Assembly (NCBI GenBank): GCA_934095825.1
Contig: CAKOKQ010000015.1
Span: 1 to 32,252, forward strand
Source of the DNA: an uncultured Bacilli bacterium
GTDB taxonomy: Bacteria; Bacillota_I; Bacilli_A; RF39; UBA660
Length of the DNA: 32,252 bases
Direction: 5' to 3'
Both the position numbers and the translations under genes were made by a program. Each line of letters starts with the position of its first letter. The stretch's first letter is position 1. Below the pieces are notes generated by a model, which was not told the origin of the DNA, did no database searches, and saw only the letters and a program-made list of their open reading frames with translations. Shown piece by piece: positions 1-10,500 of this stretch.

Positions 1-57
1 ATTCTCTTATCAAAAATGGCCCCAGTTACTTTTTAATGAATATAAAGGAGTTTAACT
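1..57 (+). promoter_or_regulatory. Leader with right arm of a terminator-like inverted repeat
   Basis: This leader is almost identical to the one before the paralogous gene at 21699. It contains GGCCCCAGTTAC at 18-29 followed by five T residues. At the other locus this is the right arm of a perfect 12-bp inverted repeat whose left arm follows the preceding gene's stop codon. The left arm would lie before this window, so the upstream gene probably ends the same way. AAAGGAG at about 44-50 is the ribosome binding site. Confidence 0.6.
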
Positions 58-710
58 ATGACAAAGAAAAATATAATGTTTTTAAGTATATCTTTAGTAT
101 TAATAATATTACTAGGAATAGGAGTATCTTATTCGATGTGGAATGTTAGTGTTAGTCAAGATACTAATAATACTGCTTATACTGAGTGCTTTGATTTATC
201 TATAAATAATAAAGAAAATAATATATCTTTGGATAATGCTTATCCAATAAGTAATGATAAAGGTAAAAGTTTGACTCCTTATACTTTTACTATTACTAAT
301 ACTTGTGATATAACGGCTCAATATAATATTAATTTAGAAGTCTTAAAAGATTCTACTTTATCTAGTAAATTTATTGATGTCATGTTTGAAGGTAATATAA
401 ATTTACTTAGTAGTTATGATTCTACGGATAAAGTAAATACTAGTAGTATTGGAAGTAGAAAACTTACTACAGGCATCTTAAAATCTAATGAAAGTAAAGA
501 TTATTCTCTAAGACTATGGATAGATTATAATACTACTTTAGAAGATTTAAACAATGAGATTAAATCTTTTAAATCAAAAATAGTAGTAGTAGGAAAACCT
601 ATAAATTATACTGGTGATACCGTATTTAATTTTGATTACACTGGTTCTGAACAAACTTTTACTACCCCAATTTCTGGAACTTATAAATTGGAACTTTGGG
701 GAGCTAGTGG
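1..710 (+). repeat. Direct repeat, copy 1 (leader plus N-terminal coding part)
   Basis: Positions 1-710 align without net gaps to 21642-22351 at a constant offset of 21641. Identity is very high up to the glycine-rich region, and the non-coding leader is nearly unchanged. The copies lie 21.6 kb apart in the same orientation, so recombination could delete or amplify the DNA between them. Confidence 0.85.
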
Positions 711-1461
711 TGGAGGCGCAAATGATTATATTGGTGGATTAGGCGGATATGTTTCTGGAAATATCAAATTATATAGCAATCAAAATTTGTATGCTTATGT
801 AGGAGAAAATCCTTCTTATACAAGTACATCTTGTTATTCTTACAATCCAAATTCTTCTTTTAATGGTAGTACTGTAGGAAATTGTTCCGGTGGCGGTGGT
901 GCAACTGATATAAGAATTGTTCGTTCAGACAATTGGTACGATTTTCTTGGAATAAAATCTAGAATTATGGTGTCTGCTGGCGGCGGTGGTGCAATTTATA
1001 AAGGCCATGGTGGCTCAGGCGGTGGCCTAATTGGATATGATGGTTATGGCTTTAGCACAATAGTAAACAGTTATGAAATTGGCAAAGGAGGAACACAAAA
1101 TTCGAGCATATTTGGAGTAAATAAAACCTCGGAAACTACAATCGGCGGTGGCGGTTATTATAATGGCAATCTCGGCTATGCTGCAAACTCTGGTGGCGGT
1201 TCATCATTTATTTCCGGACATAATGGCTGTGATGCCATAAAAGAAGAAAGCACCGAAGATAATATTATTCATACAGGACAAAGCATTCATTATTCAGGTT
1301 ATTATTTTACTAATACTTTAATGATAGATGGGGAAGGTTATAGATGGACAACTAAAAAAGAAGAACAAATAGGTATGCCATCACATTCAGATAACTCTAT
1401 AATTATGGGAAACTCTGGTAATGGTTATGCTAGAATAACTCTAGTAAGTATAGAAGAATAG
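58..1461 (+). CDS. Surface protein: SipW-type N-terminus plus glycine-rich domain
   Basis: This 467-residue protein is exported. A hydrophobic segment (about residues 6-26) runs into GIGVSYSMW, which resembles the SipW-dependent signals of TasA/CalY-like proteins. An extracellular beta-rich domain follows (about 30-190, including the motif NTCDITAQ). The segment from about 195 to 400 is rich in glycine and resembles the bacterial version of the ALK/LTK glycine-rich region (ELWGASGGG, SAGGGG, GGGSSFISG). The last 60 residues (from GYYFTNTLMIDGEG to the end) are almost the same as in the protein at 21699, while the glycine-rich centre differs strongly between the two. No LPXTG anchor is visible. 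AAAGGAG lies 7 bases before the ATG. A role in matrix formation or adhesion is inferred from domain type only. Confidence 0.72.
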   Translation: MTKKNIMFLSISLVLIILLGIGVSYSMWNVSVSQDTNNTAYTECFDLSINNKENNISLDNAYPISNDKGKSLTPYTFTITNTCDITAQYNINLEVLKDSTLSSKFIDVMFEGNINLLSSYDSTDKVNTSSIGSRKLTTGILKSNESKDYSLRLWIDYNTTLEDLNNEIKSFKSKIVVVGKPINYTGDTVFNFDYTGSEQTFTTPISGTYKLELWGASGGGANDYIGGLGGYVSGNIKLYSNQNLYAYVGENPSYTSTSCYSYNPNSSFNGSTVGNCSGGGGATDIRIVRSDNWYDFLGIKSRIMVSAGGGGAIYKGHGGSGGGLIGYDGYGFSTIVNSYEIGKGGTQNSSIFGVNKTSETTIGGGGYYNGNLGYAANSGGGSSFISGHNGCDAIKEESTEDNIIHTGQSIHYSGYYFTNTLMIDGEGYRWTTKKEEQIGMPSHSDNSIIMGNSGNGYARITLVSIEE

Positions 1462-1481
1462 GATAATATAATGAAATTAAT

Positions 1482-1524
1482 AATATAGTGTGTAAATTCA
1501 ATAAATTACATGCTATATTTTTAT
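1482..1524 (+). terminator. Rho-independent terminator after the first surface-protein gene
   Basis: Arms at 1482-1495 and 1506-1519 can form a 14-bp stem with two G-U pairs around a 10-base loop. A T-rich run follows the stem. Confidence 0.75.
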
Positions 1525-1560
1525 TTAAGCTAATATCAGGGAAGTAGATAATTAAAAAAC

Positions 1561-1588
1561 TTGCAAAAACTATAAAAAGTAGTATAGT
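1561..1588 (+). promoter_or_regulatory. Promoter for the HA-repeat gene
   Basis: TTGCAA (1561-1566) and TATAGT (1583-1588) are separated by 16 bases. They lie just upstream of a strong ribosome site, AAGGGGTGG, and the ATG at 1621. Confidence 0.55.
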
Positions 1589-1620
1589 ATACTTCAAGTA
1601 AAACGAAGGGGTGGTTTTTT

Positions 1621-3009
1621 ATGATAGGAGAAAGTACAGGAAAGAATTTACAAGGGGCTTTTGCTAAGTGGTATCCTTTAGCATGTGATTACTATAACGA
1701 ACATGGTAATCTCTTAGTTCCCAAAGCATACAAAACAGCAGATGGCGCCAATCTAGGAATATGGATAGTAGATCTTCGAGCTAGATACTATTCTAAAACC
1801 TTACTTATAACCCAAGAAGAGGTTGATAAATTAGAAAAAATTGGCATGGTATGGAATGTTCCAGAGTATCAATGGCAACAGAAATATAATAAAGTTAAAA
1901 AATTTTATGACGAGTATCATGATTTAAGCTTACTTCCTCTATATAAAGGAGAAGAGGGAAAATATCTTTTATCTTGGGTAAAATTGCAACGAGGAATATA
2001 TTATCAAAGAAAAGAAGGAGCAGCATATCAAGAAAAAATAGCTAAATTAGAAGCCGTTGGTATCATTTGCAAGCATAAAGAAGAAAAATGGGATGCAATG
2101 TATAAATTAGCTTGTCTTTATAAGGATACATATCATAATCTTTTAGTTCCAGTTTGTTATGAAACAGCAGATGGTAAGAAACTTGGTGATTGGATCCGAA
2201 ACCAAAGAGCAAACTATCAAAATGGCCTTTTATTAGATGAGCGAATCGAGGCTTTAAATCACATCGACATGGTCTGGAAAGTTAATGAAAATAGGTGGAA
2301 TTTGATGTATGAAGAAGCCTTAAAATACTATCAAATCTTTCATAATCTTACTATTCTTAAAAACTATCAACCAATGTATGTAACTAAAGAGGAATTGACT
2401 TCTTGGCTAAAAAATCAAAAAGCTTATTATAAAGCTAACAAAAAATTAACCAAAGAACAACGCCAAAAATTAGAATTAATCAAAATAGATAGGGATAATC
2501 AAAAAGAAAATTGGCAAGAACTGTATGTCTTAGCAACTAAATATTACCAAGAAAAAGGCCACTTACTTGTCCCTCGTGATTATAAAGAAGGCGGCAAGTC
2601 ATTGGGAACTTGGGTTGAATCCCAACGCCGCCGTCATCATCTTAAAAGATTAACACTTGAACAAATAGAATCCTTAAAAGCCATTGGTATCATCTGGGAA
2701 CCTAGAAAAAACCTGGCTGATATCTACGCTTGTATAGATGAATTTAACTTACCTATAGATAAAAATCTTAATAGAGAAGTTTTAAATCGTATTTCTTTAA
2801 TTGAATTTATAGCCAAAACTAACTATTTGCTTAATGAAAAAAAGACTTTACCAATAGATGATGATGGTCACTTAAAAGAAATCTTTACCATGAGCAGTGT
2901 TGCAATAAAAAATAACTCTGAGTACAATCTAACTTTAGAAGAAATGATTAAATTATACGGTAATAAAGAAACCTTGAACTACCAAAATAAACTAACTTTA
3001 AAACCTTAA
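1621..3009 (+). CDS. Protein of five helicase-associated (HA) repeats
   Basis: The 462-residue soluble protein consists of five repeats of about 65-70 residues. They begin near residues 17, 85, 158, 227 and 299, and each follows the pattern W..Y..A..YY...HNLLVP..Y....LG.W...QR..Y.....L...Q...L..IGM.W. This matches the helicase-associated domain (PF03457 type), thought to bind nucleic acid and usually found in tandem at the end of large helicases. No Walker A or other helicase motif is present, so this is a stand-alone array. Repeat 4 is the most divergent. A tail of about 95 residues has no recognised domain. The gene has its own promoter and terminator and so is probably transcribed alone. 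A nucleic-acid-binding function is inferred; the biological role is unknown. Confidence 0.75.
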   Translation: MIGESTGKNLQGAFAKWYPLACDYYNEHGNLLVPKAYKTADGANLGIWIVDLRARYYSKTLLITQEEVDKLEKIGMVWNVPEYQWQQKYNKVKKFYDEYHDLSLLPLYKGEEGKYLLSWVKLQRGIYYQRKEGAAYQEKIAKLEAVGIICKHKEEKWDAMYKLACLYKDTYHNLLVPVCYETADGKKLGDWIRNQRANYQNGLLLDERIEALNHIDMVWKVNENRWNLMYEEALKYYQIFHNLTILKNYQPMYVTKEELTSWLKNQKAYYKANKKLTKEQRQKLELIKIDRDNQKENWQELYVLATKYYQEKGHLLVPRDYKEGGKSLGTWVESQRRRHHLKRLTLEQIESLKAIGIIWEPRKNLADIYACIDEFNLPIDKNLNREVLNRISLIEFIAKTNYLLNEKKTLPIDDDGHLKEIFTMSSVAIKNNSEYNLTLEEMIKLYGNKETLNYQNKLTLKP

Positions 3010-3067
3010 TCTAAAGATATAAAAATACTTTTTGGTAAAAACTACTAAAAATTATATGGATAAAACG

Positions 3068-3108
3068 AAGTAAGAGAAAATTTACTAATTTCCCTTGCTT
3101 TTTTTTTC
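3068..3108 (+). terminator. Terminator after the HA-repeat gene
   Basis: AAGTAAGAGAAA (3068-3079) pairs with TTTCCCTTGCTT (3089-3100) with one mismatch and one G-U pair. Eight T residues follow. Confidence 0.75.
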
Positions 3109-3157
3109 TATTTATAAGATAATTAAGGAGTATAGATAGTAAGGAGTCGTAAAAATT

Positions 3158-5827
3158 ATGGAATATGGTATCGATTATATATTAAAATTACCAACTGAAG
3201 ATATAAAAACTTATTTAGAAAGTGCTAGTATAATAGATATCCTAGCTATCTTAGAAAACATCAAAAAGCGTACAGAAATGGATTATGCTTCTCTAAATAG
3301 ATTAGAAAAAATTGAAGAACAAACAAAAGTAAATAAAAAATCCCTTACTGATATTGAAAAACGCATCAATATTGCTGAAAAAACCAATGCTTCTAAATCA
3401 GAAATAGAGGCTTACTGGGAACAGTATCGTTCTTATGATACTGTAATTGACGAGTTAACCAGTCAAAAAGAACAACTTATTCAAAATTTTAACGATAAGA
3501 AACAATCAATTTTTACTCTAGCTTGGAATATGATTTTAGAATCTCCTGTTTCTAAGTTAGAAGATTATCGTAACCATCTAATAACTTGGTTAAAAAATAG
3601 AATTGAAGCCATTGAAACTAATAAAAATCATAAAGAAATTACAACTAATACCCTTTTAGAAGAACGAAATTATACTAAAGAAGATATTACTGCAAAAGCG
3701 ATCGAACTAGAGATTAAGACTTTAGAAGATCAAATTTTAAATCATGAACTAATTTTAAATGCGGAAACGATTGCAAAAATTAAGTCTTTGCGTGCGAAAA
3801 AAGATTCTTTAGAGCATGAAACTTTTACTTATGTTTGTACGGAAAAAATTAAAACATCCTTAAAATTGATAAGTAATGATATTACTAAACTTCAAATGGA
3901 ACTATCTAACCTACTTAAGATGGATATTGATTCTTTAAAAGAACTAATTTTAAGCGATTATGTTCAGACTAAAGAAGAAATAAAACTTGCTAACTATGTT
4001 CGTATCTATCGTTCTTATCTAGAAAATATTAGTAAAGTAGCCCTACCTTTAAAGGCTGATTATCGTAGTATCTGTAGTGATTATGCTACTAAACTAAATT
4101 CCTTAGAAAATCCTAAATTTGAAAATGAAACCTTAAATGATTTAGATAGTAAATTAAAAGAATCACATAATTATATTAAGACTTTAGAAGAATATAAAAA
4201 GAAACAACCAAGTGTTCAAGATGAATCAAAATTTCTTTACAGCACAGTTCGTGCAAGTGGCTTATTTAATTTACCATTTCAAAAAGATAAATGGCTTTCT
4301 TATTTTGGTAAATATTTTGAATCTTTAATTAATACGATAAAACCATTAGAAGAAAAAAATAGTCAATATATTTCTTTAGTTTCAGTTTCTTTAAAGAGTA
4401 AGAGAGTAGAAAATGAATTAGAAGAATATCGTACTGATTTAAGAAGTATGTTAGATGAACTATATAACCAAATCTTATCTTTATATTTAAAGAGTAATTT
4501 ATATATTAATGTTAGTATCTATGATTATCGTGATACTGAGACCCTTACTAAATACATTGAGTATCGCAATATTAGCATCGATAAAGAAATTGCTGAAGTT
4601 AAGAAAAATATTGAAGAATTAAATCGTAAAAAAAGTAATATCCTAGATTTTGTAAATGATACTTATGCCCAAATTGATAATGTTATTAAGCTTAAGTTAA
4701 ATAGTATTTTTAATGGTACTTATGTAAAAAAAGAGGAAGTAGTAGAAAAACCGCATCATTTCTTTGAAGATTTAAGTCCTTTAGATGAAATTTATGCAAA
4801 CACGGCTTCTTCATATGCCGGCCTTTCCGAAGAAATGGTTAATCCAACTTTAAGTAGTGATACTGAGGCTGAAAATAACGATTTTAATCCATTCTTTATG
4901 GAAGATACTCCAAGTGATAATCCTATAAATAATGATATTTTTATGGATTCTGATTCTAGCAAAGAAGAAATAGTGCCATCGCGAGAAAAACAACTTATTT
5001 CAAGCCCTGATGAGACCAGGGAAGTTACAACTTTTAATCCTGATGATATCTTTGGTAACTCTCTAAGTAGTGATATCAATACCGAATCAGAACACCAAGA
5101 AAGTGAAAGTATATCTTCTGCTAAACCTAGTAAAGAACAAACAACATATTCAAAAGAATTAGTTTCAGATGAAACTTCAACTAATAGTGATGATATAATA
5201 TCATTTGATGAAGAATCTAAAGAGAGTAATGATGAAAAGTCTACAGCTAATGATAATAATATCTTTGATGAAAACTTAAGTTCTATTGATCGAAAAGCCT
5301 TTAAAGATTTACTTGAACCTAAAGAAGTATCTTCTTTTAATGTTGATTTAAAGACTGAAGAAGATCAAAATAAGACCTTAAAATCTGAAGATAAAGAAAC
5401 AACAAAACTCCAAAGAGGTATTAAAGTAATTAAACAAGAACCAGTTGTAGCTGCTAAAAATCCTAAAGTTTCTCATGAAAGCAAAACTAAAAAAGTAAGT
5501 ACTGAAAATTCTGCTCCTTTAATAACTGATGCCGCTGAGATTAAAGAACGCATTGAAAATAGTCATGGCGATAAAAATAAACCAAAACCATTATTTAATC
5601 CCGCCAGCGCTAGCGAAGTAACTGATGAATATAATGATACTAATGCGCCAATTGATTTAAATGCCTTCTTATCTGGCTCTTTAGCGTCTAATAACAAGGA
5701 AAATAGTAGCACTATCCAACCAGAAGAAACTAAACCAGATAAAAAATTAGCCCTAAGTCAAGATGATAATATCAACTTAATGGATTTCTTAAATCAAATT
5801 GAAAATAATGACTCAAAAGCTGCTTAG
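3158..5827 (+). CDS. Long coiled-coil protein with acidic, motif-bearing tail
   Basis: I do not recognise this 889-residue protein. There is no signal peptide or membrane segment, so it should be cytoplasmic. Residues about 1-530 are charged and helical, with long runs typical of coiled coils. Residues about 540-889 are rich in D, E, S, N and T and look disordered. The tail repeatedly shows a short acidic-hydrophobic motif: NNDIFMD, DDIFGN, DDIISFD, NNIFDEN, IDLNAFLSG and, near the end, INLMDFLNQ. Repeats of this kind often dock a partner protein. AAGGAG lies 11 bases before the ATG. A terminator follows, so the gene is probably monocistronic, but it sits directly before the surface-apparatus operon and might be a cytoplasmic scaffold for it; that link is speculation from position. 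Confidence 0.7.
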   Translation: MEYGIDYILKLPTEDIKTYLESASIIDILAILENIKKRTEMDYASLNRLEKIEEQTKVNKKSLTDIEKRINIAEKTNASKSEIEAYWEQYRSYDTVIDELTSQKEQLIQNFNDKKQSIFTLAWNMILESPVSKLEDYRNHLITWLKNRIEAIETNKNHKEITTNTLLEERNYTKEDITAKAIELEIKTLEDQILNHELILNAETIAKIKSLRAKKDSLEHETFTYVCTEKIKTSLKLISNDITKLQMELSNLLKMDIDSLKELILSDYVQTKEEIKLANYVRIYRSYLENISKVALPLKADYRSICSDYATKLNSLENPKFENETLNDLDSKLKESHNYIKTLEEYKKKQPSVQDESKFLYSTVRASGLFNLPFQKDKWLSYFGKYFESLINTIKPLEEKNSQYISLVSVSLKSKRVENELEEYRTDLRSMLDELYNQILSLYLKSNLYINVSIYDYRDTETLTKYIEYRNISIDKEIAEVKKNIEELNRKKSNILDFVNDTYAQIDNVIKLKLNSIFNGTYVKKEEVVEKPHHFFEDLSPLDEIYANTASSYAGLSEEMVNPTLSSDTEAENNDFNPFFMEDTPSDNPINNDIFMDSDSSKEEIVPSREKQLISSPDETREVTTFNPDDIFGNSLSSDINTESEHQESESISSAKPSKEQTTYSKELVSDETSTNSDDIISFDEESKESNDEKSTANDNNIFDENLSSIDRKAFKDLLEPKEVSSFNVDLKTEEDQNKTLKSEDKETTKLQRGIKVIKQEPVVAAKNPKVSHESKTKKVSTENSAPLITDAAEIKERIENSHGDKNKPKPLFNPASASEVTDEYNDTNAPIDLNAFLSGSLASNNKENSSTIQPEETKPDKKLALSQDDNINLMDFLNQIENNDSKAA

Positions 5828-5855
5828 GATTTACATAAAAATTATAAATAATAGT

Positions 5856-5896
5856 AATAAGATTCTCTTTGGATTAATGTTACTATTATTTTTTTT
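5856..5896 (+). terminator. Terminator after the coiled-coil gene
   Basis: Perfect 12-bp stem AAATAATAGTAA (5856-5867) with TTACTATTATTT (5880-5891), followed by more T residues. It separates this gene from the operon starting at 5984. Confidence 0.8.
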
Positions 5897-5928
5897 AAAC
5901 TAAAAGAGCAAAAAATAACTTTAAAAAA

Positions 5929-5957
5929 TCGACAAGATACCATCTTTATGTTAAAAT
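5929..5957 (+). promoter_or_regulatory. Promoter of the surface-apparatus operon
   Basis: TCGACA (5929-5934) and TAAAAT (5952-5957) are spaced by exactly 17 bases, just upstream of the first operon gene. The genes from 5984 to 15718 are separated by only 1-16 bases with no terminator between them, so they are probably one transcript. Confidence 0.55.
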
Positions 5958-5983
5958 TATGAATAGATAAAGGTAGTGAGGAT

Positions 5984-6838
5984 ATGCAAAAATTTATAGG
6001 AAAACTAAAAGAAAATAAGAAACTTATAATCATAGTTGGAATTGTTTTAATCTTAGTAGTAGCTTCAATTATTATTGTCCCTAAGCTATTTCCTAAGAAA
6101 CACGAAATATCAACTGATAATCCAACCATCCGGGAATTTGAAAAATATTTAAATGATAGTATTAAACCCTTTACAGAGGAGACTATTAAAAACTTTATTG
6201 AAAGTACGGATAATGTAGCTGAACTTAGTAGTAGTTACTGGGGTGTAATGTATACAAGCGAGATTCATGATGATATTAAAATTTTATATGCTCTAAGTAG
6301 ATTGTTTTATGATGACTCCGATTTAGTGACATATATGAATAATAAAGCGATGTTTGACTACAGTAATAATCTAGGTGAAGTTAAATTATCTTTAAAATTT
6401 ATTAATAAAGTATTAAATGCTAAATTTGTTGATACCGAAATTGCCAAAAATACAATTCTTACAAGTGGCTTCTTTTATGGTATTAATACTGTAGTTTGTG
6501 ATGATACTTATTGCATTATATCAATTAAGACTAATACTAATTCAGGCAACAAATCTGATGGTTTATATAAAAATAGCGATGCTGAGGTTGTTAAAACGGC
6601 CAATGGTTATGAGATAACTGATGAATATTATTATTATGAACTTGAATTTAGTGGGGCGATGAAGTTTGCTTTATATGATAATGCTTTTAAAGATACAACT
6701 TACTGTGAGACAACTATTTACGGTATGATTTATTCCGATTTTGATTTACCATCATCTTGCAAGCAAGATAGAACATTTAATAAAGTAAAATTTAACTTTG
6801 ATAAAAATTATAAATTTATTAGCAAAGAAAATTTATAG
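5984..6838 (+). CDS. Membrane-anchored extracytoplasmic protein, first gene of the operon
   Basis: This 284-residue protein of unknown family has a lysine-rich N-terminus followed by one strong membrane helix (about residues 16-35), then about 245 residues predicted outside the cell. That orientation follows the positive-inside rule. The outer part contains four cysteines, two of them close together (VVCDDTYCII), which could form a disulphide. I see no catalytic motif. Possible ribosome sites are AAAGG about 10 bases before the ATG and a closer GAGG. Its stop codon overlaps the ribosome site of the next gene. Its role in the surface system is inferred from position only. Confidence 0.7.
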   Translation: MQKFIGKLKENKKLIIIVGIVLILVVASIIIVPKLFPKKHEISTDNPTIREFEKYLNDSIKPFTEETIKNFIESTDNVAELSSSYWGVMYTSEIHDDIKILYALSRLFYDDSDLVTYMNNKAMFDYSNNLGEVKLSLKFINKVLNAKFVDTEIAKNTILTSGFFYGINTVVCDDTYCIISIKTNTNSGNKSDGLYKNSDAEVVKTANGYEITDEYYYYELEFSGAMKFALYDNAFKDTTYCETTIYGMIYSDFDLPSSCKQDRTFNKVKFNFDKNYKFISKENL

Positions 6839-6848
6839 GAGTTTTACA

Positions 6849-7559
6849 ATGAAAAAAAGATTGTTTATATTTATATTATTTATGCTTTTACAGATAAAAT
6901 ATGTTAATGCTGCTTGCCCACTAGAAGATCAAGTGGCCGCTAATAATGCGGCTGGTTCCATAAATGCTGTTGCTAGTCGTCTCGAATATACATATGATAA
7001 TTATGATGAGGAACACGATGAGCAGCAACAAGTTACAGCCTATACTGGTATGATATATGTTTATAATTTAACAAAGGATATTTATTTTGATATTGCAAAC
7101 GATAACGGTAAAGAAACTTATACCTATGCGGATGATGTTGATGGCGCTATTGCCATTTCTACTGGGTCCATGGCTGTTGTAAAAAACTACACTATTTCTA
7201 TTTATAGTTCTAATAAAGATTGTGGCACTTCCCCCATTAGAACTATCGATTTAACCTTGCCACGCTACAATCCTTTCTATGGTTATTTAAGGTGCCAAGA
7301 TTATCCTGATTATTATTATTGTGGCCAATTTTTAAATGCCGATTTAATAACCGAAACTGATTTTATGAACGGCTTAGATGAATATGCTAAGACTCATAAA
7401 AAAGAAGATGAAAACAGAAGAGAAGGTATAATTGCAAATACTATTCAATTTATTAAAAAATACTGGTATCTTCTAATAATCATTATAGTTGTTATAATTA
7501 TTATTACTGTAGGAATCAAGAAATATAAGGAAGAAAAAAGAAAGAAGGAAGTGGTTTAA
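6849..7559 (+). CDS. Secreted protein anchored by a C-terminal membrane helix
   Basis: The start at 6849 is preferred over an in-frame ATG at 6798, because it gives a clean signal peptide (MKKRLFIF...VNA) and is preceded by AGGAG with proper spacing; the upstream ATG lies inside the previous gene. The 236-residue product has a signal peptide ending near residue 21, an extracellular domain with a few cysteines, a strong membrane helix near the C-terminus (YWYLLIIIIVVIIIITVG) and a basic cytoplasmic tail KKYKEEKRKKEVV. It is therefore a type I membrane protein. The family is not recognised. It lies 10 bases after the preceding gene and one base before the giant-protein gene, so it probably works with that protein, perhaps as its membrane partner. 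Confidence 0.72.
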   Translation: MKKRLFIFILFMLLQIKYVNAACPLEDQVAANNAAGSINAVASRLEYTYDNYDEEHDEQQQVTAYTGMIYVYNLTKDIYFDIANDNGKETYTYADDVDGAIAISTGSMAVVKNYTISIYSSNKDCGTSPIRTIDLTLPRYNPFYGYLRCQDYPDYYYCGQFLNADLITETDFMNGLDEYAKTHKKEDENRREGIIANTIQFIKKYWYLLIIIIVVIIIITVGIKKYKEEKRKKEVV

Positions 7560-7560
7560 G

Positions 7561-10500
7561 ATGAAAAAAGTAGGTAGATTACTTTTATTACTATTTGCAA
7601 TATTCTTTTGTAATTTAGAAATTACCTTGGCTGAGGATCCTGAAACTTATGAATGTTATCTGAAGTTTAAAGTATCTGATGTTAAAGAAAAGACTATGAG
7701 TATTAAAAGTATTATTAGTCAGTGCTATGACCATCCTTTTGTTGCGGGTGCTAACGGGACTTGGAAAGTTATTTATTCTAACAGTAAGCACATGTTTGTT
7801 AATACTAAAACGAAAAGTGTTAAATTTTCTAAATTAAATGATTTAGAAAAATCTGAAAAACAATATGAGTGGTACGGTGAAATAGTTAGAATCGGTTATG
7901 AATCTACTACTAATAATTATGATTATCGTTTGCATTTAACATTCCTTGAAGATAGCCAAATTAATGGTAATGGTAAGTGTTGTCGTAATCTTACTAATAA
8001 TGGCACTAATTATTATTGGGACCTTACGGGTAATTCGAGTTGTAATACCGTAAGCGATGCTACTAGTCAAGATGCTTGTCTTATGAAAAATGGGACTGAC
8101 TCTGCTGAGGAAATAGAGGACAAAGAAGTGTGTATTTTAACTGGAAAAAAATATCACTGGGGCAAACTTTCGTCTATAACTTCTGGTTCTAAAGAAGTAC
8201 CTAATTTATCTAAAGAAGACTGTAATACTAAAATGAAAGAACAAGCTACCATTGATAATATCGAGGGCAATGCCAAAGTCGAGGAAGCTAATAAAAATAT
8301 TGAATCAACGACTACGGATAGTAGCATTACTGATACTGGCGAAAGTGCTTGTAAGGATTATAAAATTATTCGTGTTAGAACTTATAATCCGAAGTCTAGT
8401 AATGCTAACACTTCAATTTTAAATACTACCAGTGATTATTTTAAATCACCAGTTACAAAAAATTCGGACCTTAGTTATTATAATGTTTATAAAGCATATT
8501 GTGCTGATAATGGCGGTCAAGAAAATGTTTCTTCTTTCTGTATTGATCCAGGTTTAACCGGACCTACCGAAACTCCTGTAAATTATATCGTAAGTAAAAC
8601 AATTAGCCCTAATACTCCGTTTGGCAAAGGGGTATATCGTCTATATTCTCACTGGTATAAAAATGAAACCGGTCGTGCAGAGATTTTAAAAGGCTTCAAT
8701 CCAAGTATTGGTCAAGTTAAGAAAAATGGAAAAAATCAAGGTAGCATAAGTGAGGACACAGTAAAAAATGATTATATCGATTATATTGTTAATAATGTTG
8801 CTCGTCTTTTAGTTTATAATTACGGCAAAAATGATAATCCATCCATTTCCTTCGAATGTGATACCAGTGGTAACAAGAATAGATGTTCAAAAAATGGTTG
8901 GGCAGGTAAAGAAATAGGGTATTATAGTGTTAATGATTTTCCTGATTCTTCGGCTACAACTGAATATTCAAGAGATATTCTTAGACGAATATGGAATGAT
9001 GTTAAACAATATATTGCAGATGATAAAAATGATTCTCAAGCTGAATCTAGCAATGTGGTAGCCAGTAGTAATTGGATAATTCCTATTAAAAAATTTACAA
9101 AGTTAGTTGGGGACTTCCGTAGTGGTTCTTCAATGGGGCGCTATTGTAATTATGTAAAAGGTGATGGCAAATATAGTGCTGAAGCTTTTGCTAGAAATGA
9201 AGCTGAAAATATTCACAAACATAACGGCATTGATTTTACGATAAACCCTTCTGAAGTAGGTAAAGTCGCCGTATATGCTGCCCAAACCGGTATTGTCAAG
9301 TACGCTGGTAATCATGGCAATATGGGAAATGCGGTTGTAATTATTGTTAAAACCGCCGATGGTAAAGAATTAAGAACCAGATATTTGCATTTAGATAGTA
9401 TCGATAAATCAATTAAGAGTAAAGCTGCTGCCAAAAATGAAGCAGATAAGATTGTTCAAAAGGGCGAATTTTTAGGGTATGTTGGTAATACTGGAGATTC
9501 GAGTGGGCCTCATTTGCACTTTGATATATCAAGTAACGATGTGAAAGAAGATAAATGGGAAACAGGAAGCACTCTTTATAGTCCAAGAGACTATTTGCCA
9601 ATGAGTAACATAGAAATATGTAAACAAAGTAATTGGCAACAGAATACTCCTGATATTGAGGCCTCCTCAGATGCCTCTAGTGAAGAAAAAGTAAGATCAA
9701 TTAAATTTGAATTAGAAGAAGTATCAAGTGGTCTAACTAATAATAATCAAGGGTTTGAAGCCCAATTTAAAATTCATTTAAGTAGTGTTGGTGATACTAA
9801 CGATATTGAAGCATTAAATTATATTACTGATGCTAATAATCCTCATTGGTCTATATCGGCAACAACAGATACCGGTGAAAGTTTAAATGTTGATAAAATT
9901 GAACAATTAACAGGATTTCAAACCGATGGTACCACTAGAGATGCAGAGTTTAAAGTAACTAGCAATAATGCTTTAGTTGGTGTATCTTCTAAAGCTAAAA
10001 AAATAAAATTAAAGTTTAATATTGAATATCGTTCTCCATATTCTATAAGTAATATATTATTATTAACTTCTACTGGTGGTGGTAATGAAAATGGTAAATA
10101 TCAACGCTTTTTAACCTTTTTAAATGGTAATATTGAACTCTCAAAGACTTTGCCAATTGATATTGCTAATGTAGAAAAAGACCAATGTAATCCACTGTTT
10201 TCACTAACTTGCATGCCTATAAATACTGTTTCTTACTTAATTGAAGGAACACAATCACCAGAAATATTTAATCAAGTAATGAATGGTATTGATTCAGTAG
10301 ATAGGCTTACTAGTGTAGTTCAAAATTCAACAGCATTACTAGAAAAATTAAAAAATTTTGATTTAAATGTCAATGATATCTTATATATAGGTAGTCTAGC
10401 TTATAATATAACTGATGACTTAAAACATCTTAATTCAATTAGAAGTCAACTTACTAACCTTCTAAGTTCTAGCGAATTTGATAATAATACGACAGCCAAA

